Positions 9,161 to 20,073 are shown, numbered from the stretch's first letter. The stretch is DNA of 64,000 nt from Caenorhabditis elegans (GCF_000002985.6 NC_003283.11:17671501-17735500); one strand, 5' to 3'. Numbers and translations are program-made. The notes: generated by a model from the letters alone, not told the origin.

Positions 9161-12100
9161 CTAGTTCACAAATTCCGGTGCTGGTGGGCATGCCCTTTGT
9201 CTATCGTTGTTCTGAACAAGAATTCATGAAAATGTTTTCTCTAAACTTTTCTACAGTTACTTACATTATATTCTGAAAAAAACACATTCATGTCATTCTT
9301 CTTTCTCGGAGTTATCAACAAAATCAGCATTGCCAAAATCGAGATCAACACCAGAATCATCTCCCCGCCGATACTATCCATCGAGTAGAGTCCGCGAACA
9401 TTTCCATCAAATGAGTATTGCACAAAATAGAGCACCGCAATGATTGGTGCACGGATCAACACAGGCATTACTTCAAGCTGAGGGAAATTGAAAGTTAGTT
9501 GAATTATAAAAAAAAGAGAAAATGGTTACCAAATGAACTTTCACAAAAAAGCGAACAATATCTGTGAGAGCACTGGTAAATATCCCGATTGCCAAGTAGA
9601 ACGGAAAGACAGAATCTGGAAATATAACTTATCTGACGCAAAATTTTATGTTGATCATTTCCTCAGTTGAAAGTTTTTCGATAACTCTCACCGTTTAGGA
9701 GATACAAGCGTTTGAAGTTAGCGGGTGAGAGATAGTAAGCGGGGAGAGACGCAGGCGGTGCGTTGCACTCTCCCCGGCACACACACTCTCTCGCCGCCAA
9801 ACCTTTAAACGCGTATATCTCCTGACCGGTAAGAGGTATCGAAAAACTTCCAACTGATAAAATGCTTAAAATTTTGTGTTCTACTCACGCTCAATGGTAT
9901 AATGTTGAGAGCACTTGTCATATGTCTTGAAAATCGCCGGAATCACATAAATAACCGATGTCGTGAGAAAAATCACTGGAATAGTCAAAATCACTGGGAG
10001 AATCCGTCGAGTTGGCATCAAAAAGCTCAGAATCAGGAGCAAAATGGCTGATAGAGTGTATGACGTCATGGGTATCAGAGTTTTCTCGAAGAACATGAGC
10101 TCGGCGTGCTTGATGGTTTCGGCTTCGAAGAAAGCGTCGACAGCAAGGCTGGCGCCGGAGATCACACCACAAACGAGCACTTCTTGAATTAGCTTGAACG
10201 ATTTCAGCGTTTTCACGAAGATCTCGATAGCGTTATCATTATTCTCGAAATTTTCGAATGCGATCTGATCGATTACGGCATCTGGCGCCTGGTAGATGTC
10301 GGATTTTTTGAAGATCTCAGTCACCCGATCCTGCATTTGATCCGTCTTACTTCGAGCCAACAAACTGTACAGAGAGTCGTGGAATGTGCTGAAATATTGG
10401 ATTTTTAGTCAATTTTCAGCGGGAAATTTATATTTTCAGCCAATTTTTCCCAGGAAATTCAATTTTTTTGTTAATTTTCACCGGGAAATTCAAATTTTCC
10501 AGTCAATTCCCGGCTTTGATTTTAGATTTTTGTTCCATTTTTGATCCAAAATTTAAATTTTCAGTAAATTTTTGGCTTGAGATTCACAGTTTCGTCAATA
10601 AAAACCCACTAATAAGTGACAAATCCCATGATGATCGTGAGAAATCCAAAAATCTCAAAGCTGTACGACAAATCCATGGAGAATTCTGATGGTAGACGAA
10701 CGGCTACAGTGGAAAGTGTGTGTGAAGCTGTGCGGACTGAAAATTTGAATTTTTCGTAGACTTTGTAAGCTCAAAGCTACCAATTTCCAGGAGGATCAAC
10801 GCCGGCATTCTGTGATACTTTGGAACCGACTCAGCAATTGTGATTAAGGCAACGATGCGGTATATCTGAAAAAAATTTAAGTAAACTTAAGTGAAAGTTG
10901 TAGATCATAAAATTTTGAATATTTCCGTAGTTGAAAGTTTTCGAATATCTTTATTCTCCGCTGAGATACACGCGTTTAAAGCTTGGGCGGCGTGAGAGTG
11001 TAGGGTGAGGGGAGACGCAGGCCGGCGCGCCGACTGCGTCTCTCCCCCTCCCCTACTCTCTCGCTGCGCTGACTTCAAACCTTCATATCTCCTCAACCGT
11101 TAGAGATATCAAAAAACTTCCAACTGATGAAATGCTCATTAACATATTTTCAATGCGCTCACCTCCGAAAAAATCTGCGAAACATAAATGCTCATCTGAA
11201 TTTGAGAGTCGAAATGTGCCATCACAAAATACGCGGTGCTCACAAATCCCAGACAACACATTACCAGCTTTCTGGGGCTCAAAGTAGTCGTGGCAAACAT
11301 GAAGAAAGTATCCATCACAATAGTCAGCTCTCCTTTTGGTACTCGAACTGGAATGAAATTCACTTTTTCAGCAACTTTCAGTGAATCATCCATATTGTTT
11401 GGGAGACATTTTGAGTAGAAATACTCATTTGTTCCGTTGTGTTTCATAGTTTCCAGAGATTTAAGCTTTTGGGTCTCTGTTAGGAATCTGGAGGAGAAAT
11501 AGATGAAGAAGTAGACGATGAAGATTGGAAACACGGTTTTTCGGTAGTGCGGGTAGTTGGATCCTGGAATAATTGACATTTGGGTAGAAAATTGTACGCT
11601 GATAATTTTGTCAATTGAAAGTTTTTCAGTATCTCTATTCGTTTAAAAGACATGCGCGTCAAAAAACTTGACTAGAGAGTGTGGTGGGGAGAAAGACGCA
11701 GTAAGCTCGCGCGCCTGCGCTCTCCCCTCCTCCAACACTCTCTCGCCGTACAAGCTTAAAACGCGTGCAGCTCCGCGGAGAATGAAGATATTCGAAAACT
11801 TTCAACTACGGAAATACTCAAAATTTTATGATCTACAACTTTCTTTTAAGTTTTTCAAAAAAATATTTCATAATTCCTAAAACTTTTGGTTGAATATTCT
11901 GTTTAGATCTTGAAAATTCACGCATAAACACTCTGTGTACTGCGGCCGACGCTGTGCAGGTCCGCGTGGCGAGAGCACCGCTTTCGTGGAAGGCCTGCTA
12001 GAGAGTGTGGCGGGAAGAGAGGCGCAGGTAGCTCACGCGCTTGCGCTCTCCCCTCCCCCACACTCTCTCGCCGCTAAACTTTAACCTGTCGTATCTCTGC

Positions 12101-12356
12101 GTAGGATTCAGATACCAAAAATCTTTCAAATAAAAAAAATGTTCAAAATTATCCGCACAATATTTTGCAATAGTTAATTTTGGCGTAACTCCCACCAAAA
12201 CTCACCAATATACGTCATAAGCTCCTCCAAACTGCCGAACATTCTCCCATCATTGATTGATGCATCGGATGAGCTTGGCTTTAGCTCCGTCTCGACTCTC
12301 TCATCATTTTTTGTTTTAGAATTTGAAGTTTGTGACGAACTCAGTTCCGAAAACAT
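9161..12356 (-). CDS. polytopic membrane protein of unknown family, about 537 aa
   Basis: Eight minus-strand exons: 12356-12206, 11563-11163, 10865-10782 (the last edge may be off by one base), 10736-10610, 10388-9889, 9615-9530, 9477-9265 and 9211-9161. Phases match throughout. The hydrophilic Ser-rich N-terminus (FSELSSSQTSNSK) is followed by about ten hydrophobic segments, for example VFPIFIVYFFIYF, LVMCCLGFVSTAYFVM, YTLSAILLLILSFLM and MILVLISILAMLILLI. A long hydrophilic segment lies in the middle (SLLARSKTDQMQDRVTE onward). The layout of six segments, a charged loop and more segments resembles MFS/SLC22 carriers, but I see no diagnostic motif, so the function is unassigned. A longer start at 12407 is possible. 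Introns 1, 2 and 5 hold hairpin elements. Confidence 0.75.
9640..9880. repeat. hairpin element in intron 5 of the membrane-protein gene
   Basis: AGTAAGCGGGGAGAGACGCAGGCGG faces CTCTCCCCGGC. The arms are TTTTTCGATAACTCTCACCG and GCGTATATCTCCTGACCGG. Confidence 0.85.
10390..10600. repeat. degenerate TTTTCAGTCAATTTT intronic repeat
   Basis: Several loosely repeated units of GTCAATTTTCAGCGGGAAATTC type lie between exons 4 and 5 of the membrane-protein gene. The same class recurs at 29930-30030, 30540-31030 and 36030-36930. Confidence 0.6.
10905..11145. repeat. hairpin element in intron 2 of the membrane-protein gene
   Basis: GGTGAGGGGAGACGCAGGCCGG faces GACTGCGTCTCTCCCCCTCC. The right arm ends GATGAAATGCTCA. 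Confidence 0.85.
11587..11835. repeat. hairpin element in intron 1 of the membrane-protein gene
   Basis: GGTGGGGAGAAAGACGCAG faces GCGCTCTCCCCTCCTCC. The first of two copies in this intron. Confidence 0.8.
11985..12165. repeat. hairpin element, left arm replaced
   Basis: Core GGCGGGAAGAGAGGCGCAGG and CTCTCCCCTCCCCC with a normal right arm. Sequence left of about 11985 is unrelated GC-rich DNA. Confidence 0.7.
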
Positions 12357-12648
12357 TTTTGAAATACAGAAATGATTGGAAATTGAAAATATAGGGGAGG
12401 GAAGCATTGTGGCAAAATATGTGGATAGCGTGAACTTGGAAAATAATAAAAATTGACTAAAACTTTTTTGGATACAACACAAAATTGTACAAATTTAATA
12501 AGTAGATCGCTTTCGAAAAAAATTCTAACTGAATAATTGTTTGAAATTTTCCCATTTTTTTAAAACTAAAATTCTCAAGATAATTTGTTTGTAAATTCGA
12601 GAAAATCTATTGTTTTAACATTTATTTCCATTCAAAAATTTATGGAAA
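12357..12648. other. spacer upstream of the membrane-protein gene
   Basis: AT-rich; presumably holds the promoter. No specific element recognised. Confidence 0.5.
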
Positions 12649-13441
12649 TCAACAAAAATATACGAATTTGCACAATTCCTGTGGGGTAGAATCCAAGTCA
12701 TCATCGAGTTGATCTGCGATCTCTACAAGGGATTTGATGAGCTTTGGACATGTGGATCCGGAGCAATTTTTCTGAAAAAACTCAAATGTCAGCGATTTTT
12801 GAGCGATGGTAATTCAAAATTGGAAATCTACACTAAAATTGGGCCTGGAAGCTTTTTCTGCAAACTTTTTAAGTGACCAAGTGGCTCAGCTGGGTACGGG
12901 TTTGGTTATGACGCAGAAGGTCAGGGGTTCAACCCCCACAGCGGCGAAAATTTTTGTTTTTTTTTGTTTCTGCGACTAAAATCATTTTGATCTTCAGAGT
13001 ATAAAAGAAAATTTAAATTTTCAAAAATTATCAGAATTTTGTTCTTTTTTTTTGAAAAATTTCATTTTTGAGTTTTTTAGGTCAGACTTAATGCGATTAT
13101 GTATACAAATTTGAAATCTACGCAATTTTTGGATTTGGAAGTCGTTTTCCCGCAAATTTTAAAATTGGTCTCGGTGGCTCAGTAGGGTAGAGGTTTAGTT
13201 GCGGCGCAGAAGGTCAGGGGTTCGACCCCCACTGCACCCAATTTATTTTTATTTTTCAGTTACTCACCTCTACATGCTTCTTCACATAATCGTCGATTTG
13301 TTTCGCTGACAAATTAGCCATATAGGCCAATCCCTTGCCATCCTTGATCGCCTTCACACTTTTCGTGCAAAAATCGCATTTATTAGCGAATATCGGAGAA
13401 ATACAGAGTGCCAGGAGCAAAGTGAGAAGGAGAAGCTTCAT
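12649..13441 (-). CDS. saposin B-type (SPP, caenopore-like) small secreted protein
   Basis: Two exons, 13441-13268 and 12771-12649, give 98 aa. A signal peptide (KLLLLTLLLALCISPIFA) precedes a saposin fold with six cysteines: CDFC, then NCSGSTC, then ELC and a C-terminal FC. The single intron falls between Cys2 and Cys3 in phase 0, as in the other three saposin-like genes here. Nematode SPP proteins are lipid-interacting; several are intestinal antimicrobial pore formers. The exact role of this member is not shown by the sequence. The intron contains two tRNA-like elements. It is transcribed divergently from the next saposin gene, starts 288 bp apart. Confidence 0.82.
12874..12946 (+). repeat. 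tRNA-like element in saposin intron
   Basis: A-box-like AAGTGGCTCAGCTGGGTACG and B-box-like GGGGTTCAACCCC, followed by a T run. No acceptor stem can be paired. Confidence 0.75.
13166..13239 (+). repeat. tRNA-like element in saposin intron
   Basis: GTGGCTCAGTAGGGTAGAGG and GGGGTTCGACCCCC. Second copy in the same intron, opposite in strand to the host gene. Confidence 0.75.
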
Positions 13442-13728
13442 ATTGGAGGGAATCTGGAAGTTTTTTTTGAAATTTGAAGAGAATCCTACTCATTTTTATA
13501 CCAATTTTCTTGGGAAAATCTTCAAAAATTCCTAAAATTCGAGTTTTTTCCCACGAAAAATTTCCATATTAGACGTTCCAAAAGACGTGGTGTTTGGTGA
13601 CAAAATGGAAATAATGCAAATCATATGTAAAACAATCAATTTAAATTTCAAATTTCGGTACTGTAGAGATCCTCTGCAGTTTTTGCTAATCACTTATCAC
13701 TCATTAACCACACCGGGAGGCCCAAAAC

Positions 13729-14574
13729 ATGAAGCTTCTGCTTATTTTCTCTGCAATTTTCGTTCTTGCCGCTAGTGCTTTCGCTGATATTCAAGAGGCT
13801 CAGGGACAATTCTGCGAGATGTGTAATAAGAATTGGGAGGAGAAAGTGCCGAAGAGTTGGGCAGAAATGACGGGATATATGGTGAGTTGGAAACAAAAAC
13901 TAATGAAAAGTTCGAATTTGGCGCGAGATTTTGATCTTGGAGGCGTTTTTAGCACAAATTTTTTATCGGGTGGCTCAACCGGGTAGAGGTTTGGATTCGG
14001 CGCAGAAGGTCAAGGGTTCAATCCCCACTAAGAGCAAATATTTTTGTTAAGTTGGATCACTATGAAGAAGATTAAATGTTTTTTGAAAATCGCGTTTTTA
14101 CCGAAATCCGGATTTTTTGTTGTGAATTTTCCGAAAAAAGGCATCGAAATAGTCTGAACAGAGGTCTAAAATCGAAATTCGGAGTTAGATTCAATGAAAA
14201 ATGGCCCTAACTCATTTTTTTTGACCATAAAAGCTGTTTTTTTCAAATTTCGAAAAAATGATGCAATGGCTCAGTTGGGTAGAGGTTTAGCCAAGGCGCA
14301 CAAGACTGGGGTTCGATCCCCGCCGGCGGCAAATTTTTTGTTTTTTTTTTGTTTAGAAAAAGTAGTTTAACACTGAAAACCTTAAGATTGACATCCTTTT
14401 CAGAGGAAATTTTAAAAAAATTTCCAGAACCTTGCGTGCTTCCAACTTCACAAAACTCTCAAGCCAAAATGTATGGCTCTGGTGAACAATTTCAACATTG
14501 GCAACGTTTTTGACACATTCCGTCCTCAACTTATCGATTTCGGAAACGCCGTCTGTGATATGTATTGCAATTAA
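13729..14574 (+). CDS. saposin B-type (SPP-like) small secreted protein
   Basis: Exons 13729-13881 and 14428-14574 encode 99 aa. A signal peptide (KLLLIFSAIFVLAASAFA) is followed by six cysteines: CEMC, then AC and KC, then CDMYC at the C-terminus. The donor is ATG-GTGAGT and the acceptor TTTCCAG, phase 0. Same gene plan as the minus-strand saposins around it. Two tRNA-like elements occupy the intron. It converges with the broken saposin gene at 14633, with 58 bp between stop codons. Expected to be secreted; lipid or membrane interaction is inferred from the fold. Confidence 0.83.
13966..14035 (+). repeat. tRNA-like element in saposin intron
   Basis: GGTGGCTCAACCGGGTAGAGG and AGGGTTCAATCCCC. 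Confidence 0.72.
14261..14330 (+). repeat. tRNA-like element in saposin intron
   Basis: AATGGCTCAGTTGGGTAGAGG and GGGGTTCGATCCCC, then a long T tract. Confidence 0.75.
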
Positions 14575-14879
14575 AGAATTTTAACAAAGACATTTATTCC
14601 CTGCACCCTTTTATTAAAAAAACATAATTTTCTCAACAAAAATGGATAAACGAGCAAATTTGAACAGTTGTCGCGTTTTTGTTGGTCGGCCAATATTCTG
14701 CGAAAAGTTTGAAGCATGGGTCTCCGATGGATGGCATGTGAGCTGTTAGCGACGTTCAGAGGGTGTCCTGAAATTGATTTTTGTGACTTTTAGGTGGTTT
14801 TAGAAGCAAAATTGACTTGAAAATCAGAAAGAGCATTAAATTTTATCCTATGGTCGTTATTTTGAAGGTTTTCAAAAAG

Positions 14880-14952
14880 TGTCTTCGTGGCTCAGTTGGG
14901 AAGAGGTTTGACTATGGTTCAGAAGGTCAGGGGTTCGACCCCATCGGTGGCT
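14880..14952 (+). repeat. tRNA-like element in broken saposin intron
   Basis: CGTGGCTCAGTTGGGAAGAGG and GGGGTTCGACCCC. Confidence 0.75.
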
Positions 14953-15154
14953 ATTTTTTTTTTGTTATTTTTGCATCGAAAACTGTTAGTTAATGTTAAT
15001 TCCCAGTAAATCGACAAAAATTGTATTTTTGAAAATTAATATCGAGATTTTATGTAGTTTTTCGCAATTTCAGTGAATTTTTGGAGAAAAATAAGTAAAT
15101 TCAAATTCCACGCTAAAATTAGCGCCAGACGCAAGTTTTCCGAAATTTTAAAGA

Positions 15155-15225
15155 TGGTCAAGTGGCTCAGTTGGGTAGAGGCTTGGCTGTGGCCGACAAG
15201 ACCAGGGTTCGACCCCCGGCAATAC
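15155..15225 (+). repeat. tRNA-like element in broken saposin intron
   Basis: AGTGGCTCAGTTGGGTAGAGG and AGGGTTCGACCCCC. Confidence 0.75.
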
Positions 15226-15454
15226 TAAAATTTTTTCGTTTTACCGTATTTCTCCACCTTACCGCATCAATTCCAAGATCTGGTGAATATTTGTCCAAAA
15301 ATCCGGGTAAATGCTCCAAAAAGTCGATGCAAGACTGGCACATACTACTGTAACCGGTAGTGAGTACGGTAGGCTCCGTGGAATTTTCAGCAAAGATAAG
15401 GGGAGCTGAAAACAGAATAAGAAAAAAAATCGGCTTCATATTGAAAGCTTTCAC

Positions 15455-15762
15455 TGGAAAATGGAGAAAAGCTAGAATTTCTGTGCTTTTTTGTGAACTT
15501 TTGCCTTCGCGGAGGACAAAAGAGGCATTGAAATGGTAATTTCTGATGGTTTTTTTTGTGACGAAAACTTGTTGTCAACTGAAAATATTTGATATAGATG
15601 TTATTTGTGAAAGAGTAGAGTTTAAAAAATTTTTTTAAACATTGCTGAAAAAGTTTTTTTTGAAGTTTTTTTTTTGAATTTTTCTTTCTAAAATCACTAG
15701 ATCTTTAGTACAAATTTGTAATTTATTTTTAAAAAAAATTAATATAGATAGATAACAAAAAA
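15455..15762. other. intergenic, upstream of the broken saposin gene and 3' of the transporter
   Basis: AT-rich with T runs; no feature recognised. Confidence 0.5.
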
Positions 15763-18700
15763 CTAGGCTTCATTCGGTTTCTGCCCGACTTTCACGTATG
15801 GTCCAGGCTCGTCGGAGGTCAAGAATGGGAACGGTGCATTTGTGATGACAGTTACCACGGCAACAATTATGAATAGGTGAGACCACTGAAAATTGTTTTA
15901 TAAAAGTTTAATTTAAAAATTGAAAAAAAAATTTGTTTTTAATTTTTTGAATTTTTTCCAAAAAAAAATTTCCACCTCTCAACTGAAAAATGTTGTTATT
16001 TTGCACATTCGCACAACAAAAATAGCAGAGAAAAAATTTCGCGCCACTGGGTGTCGAAACCCGGACCTTCTGGGCCATAGCCAAACCTTTACCCTACTGC
16101 GCCACTTCGACATTTTAAAAGGATTAAAGGACGATCCGTTCTTCAAGTGCTATGCACTGCGGATCTGGGATTCAGGTACACTGCCTGGTGGTGATCCCTC
16201 TGGGCTGTAATTTGAGCCACGTCCTAGCCGGGGACTGTGGCCGATAATTTTCAAATTTTCAGAAAATTGGCTCCTAGGGTCAATTTTAGTGTAGAATTCA
16301 GATTTTCTAATATTTTCAACTATAAATATCACACTTTCTCACATTTTCTGCAGTATTCCCTGCAGCTGAGGTGAGTATTCCAACGACTATTGGAGCACCA
16401 AAGTAGTTTGCGTAAATTCCCAAAGAGCTCACAGTGAGAGCAAAATGAGTGTGCTGGCGGCATCTCTGAAAATTTTCGATTTCTAAGAATTGCAAAAAAA
16501 AATTGTAAAATTACCAGCTGTATACACTTTATATTTCCCACAATACTCAGTCCTGACGCAGTTATGGCAAAAGTGTACGCAAATTGTGCAATTCGCCAGT
16601 TCTCCGTCATAGCCATTAGCAAAAGCCCAATGACCACACTTCCTTGGGAAACTATTGTGCAAACTGAGAACCGCATCTGAAAATTGGTAAATTTCTAGCT
16701 AAAAAAAAATTATTTGTTTTACTTTTTCGGTTAAAAAGTCCATTCGATCCGATATCCGCCCAGCTGCAAACTTGGACAACGCACTTAATATAAATGGTAA
16801 AGCTGTGGCAAATCCGGTTTTCTTGACGTCGAAATTTAGGACATCCTGAAAAAAATGTAAAAATCTAGCTTAGCAAAGTTCAGGGCAGTTTTGAAAGTGA
16901 AAAATTTAAAATTATCGCATAGAAAAACATATATGCCAGCTCGGGGTGTCGAACCCCTGACAATCTGCGCCGTGGGCGAGCCTCTTACCGACTGCGCCAC
17001 GCTGGGTGGCTCAGTTGGTAGCAGGGATGCTTGTGGCCCAGAAGGTCAGGGGTTCGATACACCGAGGTGGTATATAGGTTTTTCAATGTGAGAAGCTTGA
17101 ATTTTTTACTTTTTGATTCACAAAATTAGCTTTGGAACTTTTTAAAATCAAACTTCCACGTGCAATTTTTTAGTTTTTACACCACAAAGTTCGAATTTTT
17201 ACTTTAAATGCTAGTTTTTACCTTCAAGTAAGTTGGTCCATACAACGTAAGAATGGTGAATCCGAAATTGCCGCCAAAAACCGACAGCCAACCTACAAGC
17301 ACTGTCCCATCCGTGCAAATCGCCCAATATGGGACCCCTTCTTTCACGATTTCCATCTTTCCGTCCTCAATCTTTTTCAGCTCTTTTTCTGAGACATTCC
17401 TGTGAAATCTCGGTGAATCCGTGTAGAAAATGTAGAAAATCGCGTAGAAAATGATGGTGGACCCGCCGAAAATGTAATAAATTGATCTCCAACCAAATCG
17501 AGATTCACATAAAAATCCTGATACAGGCATACAAATTATCATGCTCAGCTGAAAAACACACGATAATATTGCCATAAAAGTACCTGTTTCGGAAGTTGGA
17601 GCCCAGGTGCCTGAAATTTTTTTAATGAAAATTTGGGTCTCGTTACGAAAACTGGGTTGGTATAGTGTGTGTATATTTTTTGTAGATTTCGATAAAAAGT
17701 ATTTAAGCTACTTTTTGAATTTAAAAATGTGAGACAATTTTTTAAATGAGCGGAATTTTGATAGTTTGAAAATTAGAAATTTTTTTTTTTTTGAAATTTT
17801 TGGTCCCATTACTAAAAATTTCCGGGTACTGTAGTTTTTTGTGTCTTATTTTTTTTAAATTTTATTAACTTAATCAAAAAATACTTTAGCTACAATGTGC
17901 GTTAAAAAATACAAACAAATATTCAAAATGGGCGGAGTTATGCTAATTTGAAAATTATTAAAAAAAAAAAATTTTCAGAATTTTTTTTCAAATTTGGAAA
18001 ATTTTGATTTTAAAACTGAACCTTTTTTTAAATAGAAATTACGTAAATTTCTGTAACTTTTCCATTTTTACCAATGTTCTCACCTGGAATAACGCCCACC
18101 ACTGTCATTATAACCGAAACTCCGAGCCCTTGAAGCACCCGACAAAATATGACTGCATAAATGTTAGAATCTACAGAAAACGGGAAAAATAAGGTTCCCA
18201 GCGCGGAAAATGCTCCGGAAATCGATAAAACCCCACGGATACCGAGAGAATCGATTAGTGGTACTGATGGGACAAGTCCCATCACTGCTCCAATAGCTGT
18301 GGCGGAGAAGATTAGGGATTTTTCGGTGGATGACTCCATCCAATGATGACCTGTAAGGTTTTTATACAGTATTTGATTTGCTAAGTTTTGAATTTTTAGA
18401 ACAAAAAAAAGTTTTTCAAAAATTAAAAAAAAAAATTTTGGAAAATTTTTTTTGATTTTTGAATTTCTATTTTTTTTCAAAACTCACAAGCATACCTGTC
18501 AAATTTCTCGCATGATGCTCCTCCACTAAGTCATCCATACAAATCACAGTGAAGCTGTAGGCCACCGAGTTCATTTGATTCAGGGTTAGGCATGACAGTC
18601 TGAAAGCCGCTTTTGTAGGAATTCAGTGAAAATTGCATTGGTTTCATGTAAGAGATCGGAAAATTCGCTGCTTTTTGAGTATCATAGCAAAAAAACGCGA

Positions 18701-19448
18701 GAAAAAATTTCTCGCGGTAGCTCAACTGGGTAGATGTTTGAGTATAGCCCAGAGGGTCAAGGGTTCGACCCCCTAGGTGGCCAAGTATTTTTATTTTCCC
18801 AATTTAGTATATTAATTTTGTTTTAACTGAAAATTTCTTATGAAAATTAAATTTTATCCAAACATAAAACTTATGGGCTGAAAGTATAAAAAATTTCCAA
18901 CAAAAAGGGTTTTCCTAGGTTTTTGCTGAATTTTGTCTAAACTTATAGTCTAAAAATGAAAATGCCACCGATTTTGACACTGTATGCAAAAAACCAGAAA
19001 AAAAGTTGACCCGCTGGCTCAACTGGGTAGAGGTTTGGCTATGGCCCAGAGGGTCAAGGGTTCGACCCCCGCCGAGGCAAAAACCTTTTTGTTTTGGCTG
19101 ATATTGAATAAGAATGCTATTTTGTAGAACTATATTTAACTTAAATATTTTTTGGAAGAGTTGAATTTGAAAAAAAAAATTCCAAATATTTTTTTTTGAA
19201 GATCTTTTTTTTTTCTTCAAAATTTCAAAAGTTCCATGCATTCCCCTAACTCACAACACAACCATAATATACCACCTGGTGCGATGTCCAAGCACATTTT
19301 TTGAAACTTTGCGTTTCGGGCCACCAAAATTTTGGCGCGAAAATTCAAATTCCTTGAGACTTTCTTGTGACGTCGCAACCATAATCTCTTCTTCGTCTGA
19401 ACTTGCGGATAATTGAGAATAAGCCGCTGTTGATGATGATGACGTCAT
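15763..19448 (-). CDS. SLC17-type major facilitator transporter, about 494 aa
   Basis: Eight minus-strand exons: 19448-19255, 18599-18496, 18350-18084, 17610-17222, 16845-16723, 16676-16515, 16465-16343 and 15885-15763. All phases match; an upstream ATG at 19499 is also open. The N-terminus is Ser-rich and acidic (SASSDEEEIM). TM segments include LSCLTLNQMNSVAYSFTVIC. Two SLC17-like regions are GHHWMESSTEKSLIFSATAIG and GTWAPTSETGTFMAILSCVF, the latter matching the W-A-P-x-x-E motif of SLC17/VGLUT carriers. A loop KFAAGRISDRMDF precedes the second half. The family moves anions such as phosphate, glutamate or sialic acid across plasma, vesicle or lysosome membranes; the substrate here is not evident. 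Introns carry several tRNA-like elements and a SINE-like body. Confidence 0.82.
16041..16112 (-). repeat. tRNA-like element in transporter intron 7
   Basis: Reverse complement reads a B-box-like GGGTTTCGACACC and an A-box-like GCGCAGTAGGGTAAAGG. Confidence 0.65.
16122..16250 (-). mobile_element. SINE-like body, second copy
   Basis: Inverted copy of the body at about 5870-6000 (GGATTAAAGGACGATCCG through CTGTGGCCGATAAT). The tRNA-like head is absent on its 5' side. Confidence 0.65.
16920..17098. repeat. head-to-head pair of tRNA-like elements (palindrome)
   Basis: A minus-strand copy at 16933-17003 abuts a plus-strand copy at 17002-17070. Outer flanks are inverted: GAAAAACATATATGCC on the left, GGTATATAGGTTTTTC on the right. 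It lies in transporter intron 4. Confidence 0.75.
18710..18782 (+). repeat. tRNA-like element in transporter intron 1
   Basis: GGTAGCTCAACTGGGTAGATG and AGGGTTCGACCCCC. Confidence 0.75.
19006..19079 (+). repeat. tRNA-like element in transporter intron 1
   Basis: GCTGGCTCAACTGGGTAGAGG and AGGGTTCGACCCCC. About 300 bp after the previous copy. Confidence 0.75.
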
Positions 19449-19780
19449 TTTTGTTCGGTAGTAGTAGTTTTGGAGGAATTTTGGGATGGGAAATAACATT
19501 TTTTCTCGGAATTTTTTTTTTTGTTTTTTTGCAAAAGTTTTGAGAATTTGTCAAAGGAATGTTTTTGTTCTCTGGAGAACTGTGTTAGTACAACAAACGT
19601 TTATTTTTTCCGAGGCAATAAAAGAAAAGAAGAACGGGACACCACGTTTATGGCTTTAAACTTTTTATTGCAGGAAAAGTACTCGAAATTCTACAGATTT
19701 TGGATAAATTTTTAAAAATTTCCTGTAATTCCGTAAAATCGCGCGATTTCGCTGTGAAATTTCGGAAAATAATTATTTTT

Positions 19781-19854
19781 GGGACGCGGTGGCTCAGTTG
19801 GGCAGAGGTTTGGTGGAGGCTCACAGGACCTGGGTTCGACTCCCAGTAGTGACG
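19781..19854 (+). repeat. tRNA-like element
   Basis: GGTGGCTCAGTTGGGCAGAGG and TGGGTTCGACTCCCA. The T-arm could pair five bases, but the ends do not. Confidence 0.72.
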
Positions 19855-20073
19855 AAATATTTTTATTTTGTTTGATTTATTAGGAAACAAGTTAGTTTTC
19901 GTTGTCAAAAGAAAGAAACTCTCAAAAAATTAAAATGTTATACTAAACTTTTGAAAATTTTCTGATTTTGAGATTTTGTAGTAAAAAATCTAATTATTAG
20001 AAGATTTGCTAAGAATTTTTTATAATTCGTAGAAATTCGATACTAAACGCAAAAAAAATCCCAAAAAAAAAAT

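Larger units (their letters stand above)
14633..15454 (-). pseudogene. saposin-like gene with TGA at the third cysteine position
   Basis: Exon 1 (15454-15263; an inner start at 15439 is possible) has a signal peptide (KPIFFLILFSAPLIFA) and the CQSC pair. Exon 2 (14767-14633) supplies Cys4 (DPCF), Cys5 (QIC) and Cys6 at the C-terminus (HFC). The acceptor is TTTCAG and the join is phase 0, as in the neighbours. In that frame TGA occurs at 14756-14758, where the paralogues have Cys3. No alternative acceptor in a compatible phase removes it. Length and all other landmarks are preserved, so this is a recently broken copy or an allele. The intron holds two tRNA-like elements. Confidence 0.75.

Noticed and set aside
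14756-14758. TGA at a cysteine position as selenocysteine
   Set aside because: Caenorhabditis is known for a single selenoprotein (TRXR-1), and saposins need a disulfide at this position. A nonsense mutation is simpler.
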